DNA from: Euryarchaeota archaeon UBA102
GTDB taxonomy: Archaea > Thermoplasmatota > Poseidoniia > MGIII > CG-Epi1
Length of the DNA: 63,058 nt
Reading direction: 5' to 3'
NCBI GenBank assembly: GCA_002509225.1
Contig: DAHL01000045.1
Span: forward strand, 1-63,058
Each line of letters starts with the position of its first letter. The first letter of the stretch is position 1. The position numbers were made by a program, and so were the translations under genes. Positions 18,002-25,602 of this stretch are shown in pieces. The notes below the pieces were generated by a model. It searched no databases. It was not told the origin of the DNA and saw only the letters and a list, made by a program, of their open reading frames with translations.

Positions 18002-19564
18002 TTACAACAATGGACCGGCTGATTCAAAATCTCCATAATCTCGATACTTTTCAAAATTATTTACAAAAAGAGTAGCGAGCTCCTGAGCTTTGATATCATA
18101 GGCAGTGCCATCCTCCCAAGTATTTCTTGGTTGTAATATTTTATCAGGTACGCCTTCTATAGAGGTGGGAACTAATACTTGAAAAATAGAATCTGAAATA
18201 AAATCTGCATTATCTAATTCACCCAATAAAATTGCATTTAACATTCTACGAGTTAGAGGAAGGTCGATGCGAGTGCCCTCTCCATAAGGGCCGCCTGTCC
18301 AGCCTGTATTAATCAACCATACTTTGGCATTATGTTTAGCAATTTTTTCACCTAACATCCTAGCATAAACTGTTGGATGCTGGGGCATAAACGGAGCGCC
18401 AAAACAGGTAGAAAATGTGACTGTTGGCGTTACAATGCCTCGTTCAGTTCCCGCGACTTTTGCTGTATAGCCGCTAAGGAAATGGTACATTGCCATTTCC
18501 GGAGTTAGCTGCGAAATAGGAGGAAGAACGCCGAATGCATCGGCAGTTAAGAAAAAGACATTAAGTGGATGACCGCCACATTCTGATGGTTCGATATTAT
18601 CTATATAATCGATAGGATAGGAGACTCTGGTATTCTCAGTTATTGATGAATCACTGTAGTCAATATTTCCATCTTCATCCATAACTACATTTTCCAGTAA
18701 CGCCCCAGGACGAATCGCATTGTATATCTCTGGTTCTTTTGCTGAATCGAGATTGATAGTTTTAGCATAGCAACCTCCTTCGAAATTGAAAACTCCTTGA
18801 TCTGACCAACCGTGTTCGTCATCACCGATTAATCTTCTTGTAGAATCAGTAGAAAGTGTGGTTTTACCAGTTCCACTAAGACCAAAAAATAGAGCAGTGT
18901 CGTCATTAGAGCCGATATTAGCAGAACAATGCATTGGTAGAACGCCTTCATTAGGAAGTAAATAATTGAGTACGGAAAAAATACTCTTTTTTATTTCGCC
19001 ACCATATTCTGTGCCGCCAATTATGACTAATTTCTTTTCGATATTAACAACGATAAAAATCTCTGAGTTTAGAGAAAGTTGGGCCCAATTTGCAGCCTTA
19101 GCACTGGATGCATTGAGTACTGTGAATTCTGGAATGAAGGATGATAACTCTTCTTTAGATGGTCGGATAAACATATTATTGGAGAAATGTGATTGCCATG
19201 CTTTCATTGTAACTACTCTAATTGGAAGCCGAAATCTTGAATCTGCGCCTGCAAAGCCATCGAAAACAAACAATTCTTGATTGTTCATCTCATCTTTAAC
19301 TAAATCCAATAACGTATCGAATGAATCTGAAGGTAATGGTTTGTTTATTTCCCCCCAATCTATTTTTTGTTCTGAGTCTGAATTTAGTACAAAAAATCTA
19401 TCATTTGGTGAACGGCCTGTAAAAATTCCAGTAGTTACAACAGCAGTTCCATTAGAAGACAACTTACCTTCACCCCTGCCAATAACTTCATCTCTGTATT
19501 GATCTTGCGATAAGTTGTGATGTACTTTCTTTGGTTGTATACCGAAATTATTCAGCAACTCCAT
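18002..19564 (-). CDS. pckA: Phosphoenolpyruvate carboxykinase (ATP)
   Basis: At 520 residues this is the ATP-type enzyme common in bacteria and plants, unlike the GTP type of many archaea. It has the kinase-1a loop GLSGTGKTTLS near residue 240, then DDEHGW, GGCYAKTI, and the substrate-binding RVSYPIDYI. It converts oxaloacetate and ATP to PEP and CO2, the entry step of gluconeogenesis. Together with mdh this suggests growth on amino acids or organic acids. A TATA-like element about 28 nt upstream of the ATG is consistent with a leaderless mRNA. Confidence 0.95.
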   Translation of the reverse strand: MELLNNFGIQPKKVHHNLSQDQYRDEVIGRGEGKLSSNGTAVVTTGIFTGRSPNDRFFVLNSDSEQKIDWGEINKPLPSDSFDTLLDLVKDEMNNQELFVFDGFAGADSRFRLPIRVVTMKAWQSHFSNNMFIRPSKEELSSFIPEFTVLNASSAKAANWAQLSLNSEIFIVVNIEKKLVIIGGTEYGGEIKKSIFSVLNYLLPNEGVLPMHCSANIGSNDDTALFFGLSGTGKTTLSTDSTRRLIGDDEHGWSDQGVFNFEGGCYAKTINLDSAKEPEIYNAIRPGALLENVVMDEDGNIDYSDSSITENTRVSYPIDYIDNIEPSECGGHPLNVFFLTADAFGVLPPISQLTPEMAMYHFLSGYTAKVAGTERGIVTPTVTFSTCFGAPFMPQHPTVYARMLGEKIAKHNAKVWLINTGWTGGPYGEGTRIDLPLTRRMLNAILLGELDNADFISDSIFQVLVPTSIEGVPDKILQPRNTWEDGTAYDIKAQELATLFVNNFEKYRDYGDFESAGPLL

Positions 19565-19585
19565 GCATGTGGGACTAGCGACAGG

Positions 19586-19600
19586 GATAAATAATTAACC
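19586..19600 (-). promoter_or_regulatory. Promoter of pckA
   Basis: On the minus strand the stretch reads TTAATTATTTATCC, an AT-rich TATA-like box centred about 28 nt before the pckA ATG at 19564. This is the spacing seen at several other leaderless starts in the window. Confidence 0.45.
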
Positions 19601-19684
19601 AAAAAACAACGAATGTAATATTAATAGGTACTATGCTAATAACAGATACAGAACAGAACTAGACTTAGGGGTTAACTTAAGATT

Positions 19685-19760
19685 GGGCCGGTGGTCTAGG
19701 GGTTATGACGTCGCCCTTACAAGGCGAAGATCGGCGGTTCGATTCCGCCCCGGCCCACCA
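19685..19760 (+). tRNA. tRNA-Val (anticodon TAC), CCA encoded
   Basis: A full cloverleaf can be folded. The acceptor stem is GGGCCGG (19685-19691) paired with CCGGCCC (19750-19756). The anticodon stem CGCCC/GGGCG-type surrounds the loop containing TAC, and the T-arm is GGCGG-TTCGATT-CCGCC. The discriminator is A19757 and CCA is encoded at 19758-19760. TAC reads valine codons. No intron is visible. The rsmA reading frame runs into this gene from downstream. Confidence 0.96.
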
Positions 19761-20511
19761 ATCCTACAAACGGAGAAAAGCCTTAGGCCAGAATTTTTTA
19801 GTTGATGAGAAAATTGCACAACGTATAGTTGATGCAGCAGAGATAACTGATGATGAAGATATATTGGAGATAGGACCGGGGAGAGGAATTTTAACAGAAA
19901 GATTGGCAAGAATGGGGAAAAGTTTAACGGCTGTTGAAAAGGATAAATGGTTATACACGGTGATGAAGCAACGTCTTAGAGGAGAAAATATTAAGATAAT
20001 TGAGGGCGATATTATGAAAGTTGATATTCCAAACATAGATGTCATCGTTTCTAACATACCTTATTCGATATCATCTCCTCTTCTTTTTAGATTATTTGAA
20101 TCAGAGTGGGATAGAGCTATAATTATGTTTCAAGAAGAATTTGCAAACAGATTGATAGCAACGCATGGAACTAAGCAGTATGGAAGATTGACTGTGATGG
20201 CTTCTATGCATGTGAAATGTAAGAAACTTTTCAGAGTAAGTAGAAATATGTTCTTGCCTCAGCCAAAAGTACATTCCGTAGTTGTTGAATTGAAGAGGGA
20301 AATACCAGATTATGGAGTAAAAGATTTGGAAGTATTCGATAAAGTAGTTCGGGCGATTTTTACACATAGAAGAAAAACGCTAAAAAATGCACTAAAAACT
20401 GGTTTTGAAAATCTTGAAATAGAAAAATTGCCATTTATGGATTTGAGAGGGGAAGTTCTGAAACCGGAAGAGATTGCTCAGTTAGCAAATGAAATAATAA
20501 AATTAAAATAA
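19705..20511 (+). CDS. rsmA: 16S rRNA dimethyladenosine transferase (RsmA/KsgA/Dim1); start lies inside tRNA-Val
   Basis: The conserved N-terminal RKALGQNFLVD is encoded immediately after the tRNA. It is followed by SAM motif I EIGPGRGILTERLA and the catalytic NIPYSISSPLLF, so the protein is clearly RsmA, which dimethylates two adenosines near the 3' end of 16S rRNA. The first ATG, GTG or TTG codon in frame upstream of the conserved motif is ATG 19705, inside the tRNA; none lies between the tRNA 3' end and the motif. The annotated start is therefore formal. The true start may be non-canonical, or a base may be missing. The C-terminal end is convergent with the SCP2 gene. Confidence 0.88.
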   Translation: MTSPLQGEDRRFDSAPAHQSYKRRKALGQNFLVDEKIAQRIVDAAEITDDEDILEIGPGRGILTERLARMGKSLTAVEKDKWLYTVMKQRLRGENIKIIEGDIMKVDIPNIDVIVSNIPYSISSPLLFRLFESEWDRAIIMFQEEFANRLIATHGTKQYGRLTVMASMHVKCKKLFRVSRNMFLPQPKVHSVVVELKREIPDYGVKDLEVFDKVVRAIFTHRRKTLKNALKTGFENLEIEKLPFMDLRGEVLKPEEIAQLANEIIKLK

Positions 20512-20513
20512 TA

Positions 20514-20864
20514 TTACGATAATAATTGTCGTAAAAGCATTAAATCTCTAAAACTGGCATTTACACTCAATTTTTGTTTTACATAGGCTTTCATCGGAGA
20601 CATTTCATTGCTCAAAATAGCACCTATAGTTTCAAAATCGCTTTCTAACGAAATATCCGAAGTAACTGGGGCGTCAGATTTTGAAACGGGTGATAAAACT
20701 CCATCTTTGAGTTCGCAAATATAATTATCTCCATCAGAGATTGAAATAGAGACTGTGCGATCACTAGTGCCTATGATTTCTGCAAAATCTGAATCTTCTT
20801 TTACTTTATCATTGAAGAGTGTAATTTTTTCCTCAACGACTGCTAATAATTCGGCTTCATTCAT
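20514..20864 (-). CDS. SCP2 sterol-carrier-domain protein
   Basis: This 116-residue single-domain protein has the SCP2 pattern ISISDGDNYICELKDGVLSPV followed by EMSPMKAYVKQKLSVNASFRDLMLLRQL, the conserved C-terminal helix region. SCP2 domains bind lipids or fatty acyl-CoA in a hydrophobic tunnel. Its ligand in an archaeon with ether lipids is unclear. It is the last gene of the pheT-orf-priS-rnhB operon, 3 nt after rnhB, and ends 2 nt from the convergent rsmA stop. Confidence 0.85.
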   Translation of the reverse strand: MNEAELLAVVEEKITLFNDKVKEDSDFAEIIGTSDRTVSISISDGDNYICELKDGVLSPVSKSDAPVTSDISLESDFETIGAILSNEMSPMKAYVKQKLSVNASFRDLMLLRQLLS

Positions 20865-20867
20865 AAT

Positions 20868-21506
20868 CTAATCAAAATCATCAAGTGTAGAGGTATTGAA
20901 ACGTTTGATGGTTTTCCATTCTTGCCGTATATATTGTGGCCAGCTTCTTGATTTCTGCCAATGTTTTGACAGAAATGCTATGGTTTTTGGATCAGACGGA
21001 TAACCACTACCACAATCCCCTATCTCTTCTTTTATTGATTGCATCTCACTTTCTCTAACCTCTTTAGCCAAAATAGAAGCTGCAGAAACTATGGGAAATA
21101 ATGTATCAGCTTTATGATGTGAATCGACCTCTACATCAGTATCATTACCTAAATGATTAAGAATATTTTGAGCGAAACGTTCTGGATTTACATCACATGA
21201 ATCGACAATTGCTTTAGTTGGTTTTAATTTTGATATTACTGAGCTAAAAGCTATAATTGACAATTTATTGAGTTCGTTATTTTTAACATAACTATCAATA
21301 GTTTGAGCATCTATTATTTCTATTGCGAATTTACAATGTTTTCTTATTTTGTTATTTAAAAATTTACGTTGAGTGGGCGTGAGTAATTTAGAATCTTTCA
21401 ATCCCATAGAGTTTAGAATATCTACATCTTCAATAGCTGCGGCCGCCACTACTAATGGTCCGATTACTGGACCTCTTCCTGCTTCATCGACACCGCACAA
21501 CATCAT
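20868..21506 (-). CDS. rnhB: Ribonuclease HII
   Basis: At 212 residues it has the archaeal RNase HII length. The catalytic acids begin with Asp7-Glu8 in CGVDEAGRGPVIGPLV, the next is in VDSCDVN, and the last is in the VEVDSHHKAD region. It removes RNA from RNA-DNA hybrids and single ribonucleotides from DNA. It overlaps priS by 4 nt; primer synthesis and primer removal genes are thus adjacent, which makes functional sense. Confidence 0.95.
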   Translation of the reverse strand: MMLCGVDEAGRGPVIGPLVVAAAAIEDVDILNSMGLKDSKLLTPTQRKFLNNKIRKHCKFAIEIIDAQTIDSYVKNNELNKLSIIAFSSVISKLKPTKAIVDSCDVNPERFAQNILNHLGNDTDVEVDSHHKADTLFPIVSAASILAKEVRESEMQSIKEEIGDCGSGYPSDPKTIAFLSKHWQKSRSWPQYIRQEWKTIKRFNTSTLDDFD

Positions 21507-22726
21507 GTTTTCAAAGTCAAAGAAGCCAAGCCCCTACACATAAAGTAGATACCGACCTTCTCTGGGACAGAAGCCACCTCTCCTTCCTTTAAATCATATA
21601 CTTTACCCATTTTAACTTTTGAAGGTCTTAATGCTTTGATATTTATCATAGAATCACCAAAAACTGTTGCTTCTTCTAATGGGTTGAAAGTTTTTAGATG
21701 TTCTAAGTCTAATTCAACTACAGATAAACCTGAACCGCCGTGTAAAGAATAAGGAAGTCTGATGAGACGGTGAGTATCTCCTGTTACTGGCTCGTCTGGA
21801 AAAACGGATTGTTGATGAATAGCCATATTCACAAGTGAAGATTGTGCTTTAGAAAGTTCGCCATTTTTACGAGACATATTGCTGAATGTTAGGGAGCTAT
21901 TTTCTGAGATTTTAATTTTGTTGGCCATGGTAGGGGTAATGCCATTAACTGTAGATAATTTATCAAGTTGAGATTTCCTATCTAAGGTAGATAACTCATC
22001 TAAATAATTGTGAATTTTTCTAGAAATATGACCTTGCCAACCGGTTGCATTTTTATCATATAATGAAATATTTGGAGCGAAAAATTTATTTCCATAAACA
22101 TTTGTTTCCTGACCCGTATCTTTCAGAAGATTGGATGTGATTAATCCTTGACCAGTTACATAATCGACTATATCCCTTCTAGCACTGGAAGAAAGATTTA
22201 GAACTGAAGAATCTCTGATATGTACATGATACCCTCTTCCACCACTAAAAGTAATCATTAAATCTTTAAGATCGAAAGCCATATCCCCTAACAAAAAATC
22301 GTCAACTAAGCGATGTGTTTGTTCTTGAATTATGTTCATTAATTTTTGAAAGCCGTCCGGATTTTTTAGCATGGACTTTGCATTGGGAATGTGATCTGCA
22401 TCTAAATCAAATATTAAATCTGCACCTTGCCAAGATTTATCTTTCATCGTTGGCGCATCAGGTATACTATAGTATGCTACAGAATGATATGCATGTCTAG
22501 GTACATATCTAGAAAGATATTGTTGGAGGTCTGTCTTGGATCTAAAACTTTGATGACGATTCATCAATTTTCCAGACCAGCCTAAGAAGCCCCACTCTCT
22601 GGATGTGAATCTAGGAGGTGTGTGTAATTTAACATTGTCATAATAATTTCTAAATTTCTCTTTTAAAAATTTATTGGTTTTGTTAATCTCTAAATGTGTT
22701 CTTTCCTTCTCACCGACTAAACTCAA
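21503..22726 (-). CDS. priS: DNA primase small (catalytic) subunit PriS
   Basis: This 407-residue archaeo-eukaryotic primase has the catalytic pair Asp107/Asp109 in IFDLDADH and SGGRGYHVHIRD near 170, the signature of the family. It synthesises the RNA/DNA primer and works with PriL, which is not in this window. The start is TTG at 22726, directly abutting the upstream gene. It lies in an operon with pheT and rnhB. Confidence 0.94.
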   Translation of the reverse strand: MSLVGEKERTHLEINKTNKFLKEKFRNYYDNVKLHTPPRFTSREWGFLGWSGKLMNRHQSFRSKTDLQQYLSRYVPRHAYHSVAYYSIPDAPTMKDKSWQGADLIFDLDADHIPNAKSMLKNPDGFQKLMNIIQEQTHRLVDDFLLGDMAFDLKDLMITFSGGRGYHVHIRDSSVLNLSSSARRDIVDYVTGQGLITSNLLKDTGQETNVYGNKFFAPNISLYDKNATGWQGHISRKIHNYLDELSTLDRKSQLDKLSTVNGITPTMANKIKISENSSLTFSNMSRKNGELSKAQSSLVNMAIHQQSVFPDEPVTGDTHRLIRLPYSLHGGSGLSVVELDLEHLKTFNPLEEATVFGDSMINIKALRPSKVKMGKVYDLKEGEVASVPEKVGIYFMCRGLASLTLKT

Positions 22727-23131
22727 TTACAAAAACTCCTTCCACTTTCTTTTAGCGCCATAAATGCCTGGAGAAATAAAACCGTTTCTCAATTTTTGAG
22801 AAAAAGAAAAATTCCAAGGATTTCTTGGAAGGGCAGATATGTAATTTTGTAATATGTTTTTAAGATGTGGATTAGAATCTGAATTGAAGCCGAGATAAGT
22901 TATATTTCCAGAAAGAGCCGGAACTTCTGACCATATTTCGAATTTTATATCTGAATTATCTATTAAATAAGTATAAGAAAAAGCTGACTGTTCAAGGGCC
23001 ACTACAGCAGCAAAACGAGTATAGCTGCGAGTTCCGTCTTTTCTCGAATAAGATAAATTCATATCATCTAAAACTTGTCGAAAAACAGATGCTGCAGAAC
23101 CTGCATCAAAACAGAGTGGTAATTTTACCAC
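22727..23131 (-). CDS. Unrecognised 134-residue protein between pheT and priS
   Basis: No known domain is recognised. It starts inside the end of pheT (7-nt overlap) and abuts priS, so it is almost certainly translated as part of the operon. The sequence is mixed alpha/beta with a WSEVPALSGNITYLGFNSDSNPHL stretch and a C-terminal basic tail (YGAKRKWKEFL). There is no membrane segment or cysteine motif; its single cysteine is Cys7. A partner of the primase is one possibility, by position only. Confidence 0.7.
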   Translation of the reverse strand: MVKLPLCFDAGSAASVFRQVLDDMNLSYSRKDGTRSYTRFAAVVALEQSAFSYTYLIDNSDIKFEIWSEVPALSGNITYLGFNSDSNPHLKNILQNYISALPRNPWNFSFSQKLRNGFISPGIYGAKRKWKEFL

Positions 23132-24738
23132 AAAATCTCTCCGCCTATTGCTGGGTAACCCAATTCAAAGCCAGACAACGTGCGAGGGTGTAATTCACCG
23201 AAAACTAGTGAAAGATTATCTGCATCAAAACCAGCACAGCGGCCATCTACAAAAATTGGATCTGACTTTTCGATTATAGTTTCAGTAAATTTTAATTTAG
23301 AACAGATAACATCAGAAATATCGCGTAATTTTGAAAAAGGCGCCTTACTGTCTATTTCAATCCAAGAAAGAGACAGGTGGTTGCGATTATTTCTAACAAC
23401 CCAACCGACTTCAAAAACCATTTGAGGTAATTCTCTATGTTTATTTGATTTTAGAAGGTTTAAAAGACAAGGCAAAAGAGATGGGCGGAGAATATTGTAT
23501 TCTTCATTAACTGGATTTGAAAGTGTTGTTACGGACGATTTTTTACGTCCTGTAATTTCATATTGAGATTTTTCAGAGCTCAAAGTTAAAGTTACTACTT
23601 CTTGAAAGCCCAAACCCAGCATAGTTTCTCGGCATTTTCTTTCTATTACTCTGGAATCTAGTTCACTTCCAAAACTAGCCGTAGTGGGTAAGATTTTGGG
23701 AAGGGTTTCGTAACCCAAACCTATAGCAGATTCCTCAACCAAATCTATAGGATGAATTAAATCGGAACGGTATGCTGGAACGCTTACTGCCCAGATATTT
23801 TTATCTTTTGAAGAATCCATACCACACCTCATAAATGATTTTGATAGTAGCTCATCACCTGGATCCCAACCAAGTATAGCTGTGAGATATTGATGATCGA
23901 TTTTATGAATATGTGGTTTTAGATTGGGATACGACTTTCTATGCGAAGGGTATCGAAGTTCGATAGCCTCGATTTCACCACCCCTTTCTACTAAGGCAGT
24001 TGCAACGATATTTAGACATGTTTCTACTGCCCTTTCATCGAGACCTGTGACATCGAGTAAGATGTCTTTAGTATCTGCTGTGACTGTTGTGAGTGCCCCA
24101 TTTATGATAGGAGGTAGAGAAGCAACATTACCTTCGGCATCTGTAAGAATTGGATAATGATTAAAATCTGTCAAAAGATGAGCATAATCAATCCCTTTGG
24201 GATGCTCAGTCAGTATTTCTTCTGGTGTCATTTCCATATCAAAATGAAGAGGTACAAAAGCTGGTTCGTGTTTTGAACATGATGTATAGGTGAAAGGGGG
24301 CGTTAAATCTGAAAGATCATGAACGCCTATCGATGCTTTTCTTCGCTTACGACCGACAGTGAGATGTAATTTTTCTTGAAGTTCTATTAAAGAACGTATA
24401 GCAGCATCATCTAAATTGACATTATGAACTATACAACTCATCATTACTGGTCTGATATCCAAAACAGAAGGATCGACCGTCATATATGTCTTTGATTTAG
24501 CAACTGGATATTGTGTTAAACCTGGTTTTTGTCCTAAAAGGGGACGTAGTGCTCTGGCCACGCCTTCTGTAGAACATAAGTCGGGCCTATCTGGGAAAAA
24601 TTCAACTGCGGCACCTGTTTCATCTATATAATCAGGATCTGCCCCTATCAAAGGTATATTTTTTCTAAAATCATCTGGAGTAATGGACTCGGCCAGTAAA
24701 CGATTCAAATCATCGAATTCTATAGTTATAACTGGCAT
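23125..24738 (-). CDS. pheT: Phenylalanyl-tRNA synthetase beta subunit (archaeal type)
   Basis: At 537 residues this is the short archaeal/eukaryotic beta subunit. It starts MPVITIEFDDL and has VEFFPDRPDLCSTEGVARALR (B1 region). The B3/B4 editing domain follows (about 80-270), then the B5 domain around PAYRSDLIHPIDLVEESAIGLGYE and the C-terminal catalytic-like domain (VTTLSNPVNEEYNILRPSLLPCLL). It pairs with PheS encoded at 14.7-16.2 kb on the other strand. It is the first gene of a five-gene operon with a TATA-like box 25 nt before its ATG. Confidence 0.94.
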   Translation of the reverse strand: MPVITIEFDDLNRLLAESITPDDFRKNIPLIGADPDYIDETGAAVEFFPDRPDLCSTEGVARALRPLLGQKPGLTQYPVAKSKTYMTVDPSVLDIRPVMMSCIVHNVNLDDAAIRSLIELQEKLHLTVGRKRRKASIGVHDLSDLTPPFTYTSCSKHEPAFVPLHFDMEMTPEEILTEHPKGIDYAHLLTDFNHYPILTDAEGNVASLPPIINGALTTVTADTKDILLDVTGLDERAVETCLNIVATALVERGGEIEAIELRYPSHRKSYPNLKPHIHKIDHQYLTAILGWDPGDELLSKSFMRCGMDSSKDKNIWAVSVPAYRSDLIHPIDLVEESAIGLGYETLPKILPTTASFGSELDSRVIERKCRETMLGLGFQEVVTLTLSSEKSQYEITGRKKSSVTTLSNPVNEEYNILRPSLLPCLLNLLKSNKHRELPQMVFEVGWVVRNNRNHLSLSWIEIDSKAPFSKLRDISDVICSKLKFTETIIEKSDPIFVDGRCAGFDADNLSLVFGELHPRTLSGFELGYPAIGGEILW

Positions 24739-24756
24739 AATACACTAAACATCTGG

Positions 24757-24769
24757 TGTTTTTAAACTC
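24757..24769 (-). promoter_or_regulatory. Promoter of the pheT operon
   Basis: TTTTTAAAC at 24759-24767 (GTTTAAAAA on the minus strand) is centred about 25 nt upstream of the pheT ATG at 24738. This is the distance expected for a leaderless archaeal transcript. Confidence 0.5.
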
Positions 24770-24779
24770 GACTGAAAAA

Positions 24780-24884
24780 CTACTTCCTACGTCTGGCTGC
24801 CCGTTTTCTGCGTCGCATCTTCTTCTTGCGCCACTTCCAACGTTGATTGCCTTTTTTCTTCCATACACGAGAACTACGTTTCAA
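24780..24884 (-). CDS. rpl41e: Ribosomal protein eL41 (34 residues)
   Basis: A 34-residue, extremely basic frame runs from TTG 24884 to TAG 24780. It contains RWKWRKKKMRRRKRAARRRK, closely resembling the single-helix eL41 pattern KWRKKRMRRLKRKRRKMR. On the minus strand a TTAGGAGC site lies about 9 nt before the TTG. eL41 bridges the two ribosomal subunits in eukaryotes and many archaea. Its size keeps it below normal annotation thresholds. Other tiny Lys/Arg-rich peptides could mimic it, but the WRKKKMRR core and the ribosome binding site support the call. Confidence 0.82.
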   Translation of the reverse strand: MKRSSRVWKKKGNQRWKWRKKKMRRRKRAARRRK

Positions 24885-24927
24885 ATATAATGCTCCTAAA
24901 CAGTACGTCGGACATTTGGGGGTGTAT

Positions 24928-25602
24928 TTAAGCGACGCTATCTGGGCCTTGGATATTTGAAATATTTCTAATTTGTTGTAAAAGCCATTCTTTTGGTATT
25001 GAACGGCCCATGCCCTCTGAAGTTCTTTCAGGATGCCATTGAACAGCGAACCATGGAAATTTTGTATGTTTAACTGCCTCGATTATACCATCTTCACTAT
25101 GGCCTATTGCGGAAAGATTAGTACCTAACTTACGGATAGCTAGATGATGATGACTGGTTACATTGAAATTTGAATCGACTAAATCTACTTCGTGTTCTGT
25201 ATCTCCATCATCACCAGAATGTTTTCTATGTAATTTAATATCGAAATTACCTTCACTGATATCTGGCCATAGTGTGCCTCCACAATATACGTTGATTATT
25301 TGCAAACCTCTGCAGATACCTAAAACTGGCATCTTATTTTCTGTTGCTTTATTCAGAAGAGATATTTCTAACTCGTCCCGTTCAGGTTTTATGAATTGAA
25401 GAGGGAAATCTGTTCTTTCTGGTTGGTCATAAGCTCCAGTTTTGACACTTAAATCGCCACCTCCTGAAAGAACTAATATATCGAAATCGGAAAGAGAATC
25501 TGGATTGGTAATTCGTACTGGTTCGATATCTATCTCTCTAAGCCAAGATGCGTATTTTTCAAAATATTTATCTTCAGATAAGGTAATAGCGACAGCTACC
25601 AA
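24928..25602 (-). CDS. Class I glutamine amidotransferase-like hydrolase (peptidase C26, PuuD-like)
   Basis: This 224-residue protein has the nucleophile elbow LGICRGLQ (Cys97) and the His-Glu pair in VQWHPE near residue 190. It also has the C26-type LVLSGGGDL, and HHHLAIRKLG where gamma-glutamyl hydrolases have QSHHHQ. Relatives hydrolyse gamma-glutamyl amide bonds such as gamma-glutamyl-GABA or folate polyglutamate. The substrate cannot be read from the sequence. It overlaps the end of the subtilase-MFS gene by 7 nt and is probably co-transcribed with it. Confidence 0.85.
   Translation of the reverse strand: MVAVAITLSEDKYFEKYASWLREIDIEPVRITNPDSLSDFDILVLSGGGDLSVKTGAYDQPERTDFPLQFIKPERDELEISLLNKATENKMPVLGICRGLQIINVYCGGTLWPDISEGNFDIKLHRKHSGDDGDTEHEVDLVDSNFNVTSHHHLAIRKLGTNLSAIGHSEDGIIEAVKHTKFPWFAVQWHPERTSEGMGRSIPKEWLLQQIRNISNIQGPDSVA

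Noticed and set aside
19703..19909. Minus-strand frame across tRNA-Val and the start of rsmA
   Set aside because: It is antisense to a structural RNA and a conserved enzyme and resembles no protein family.
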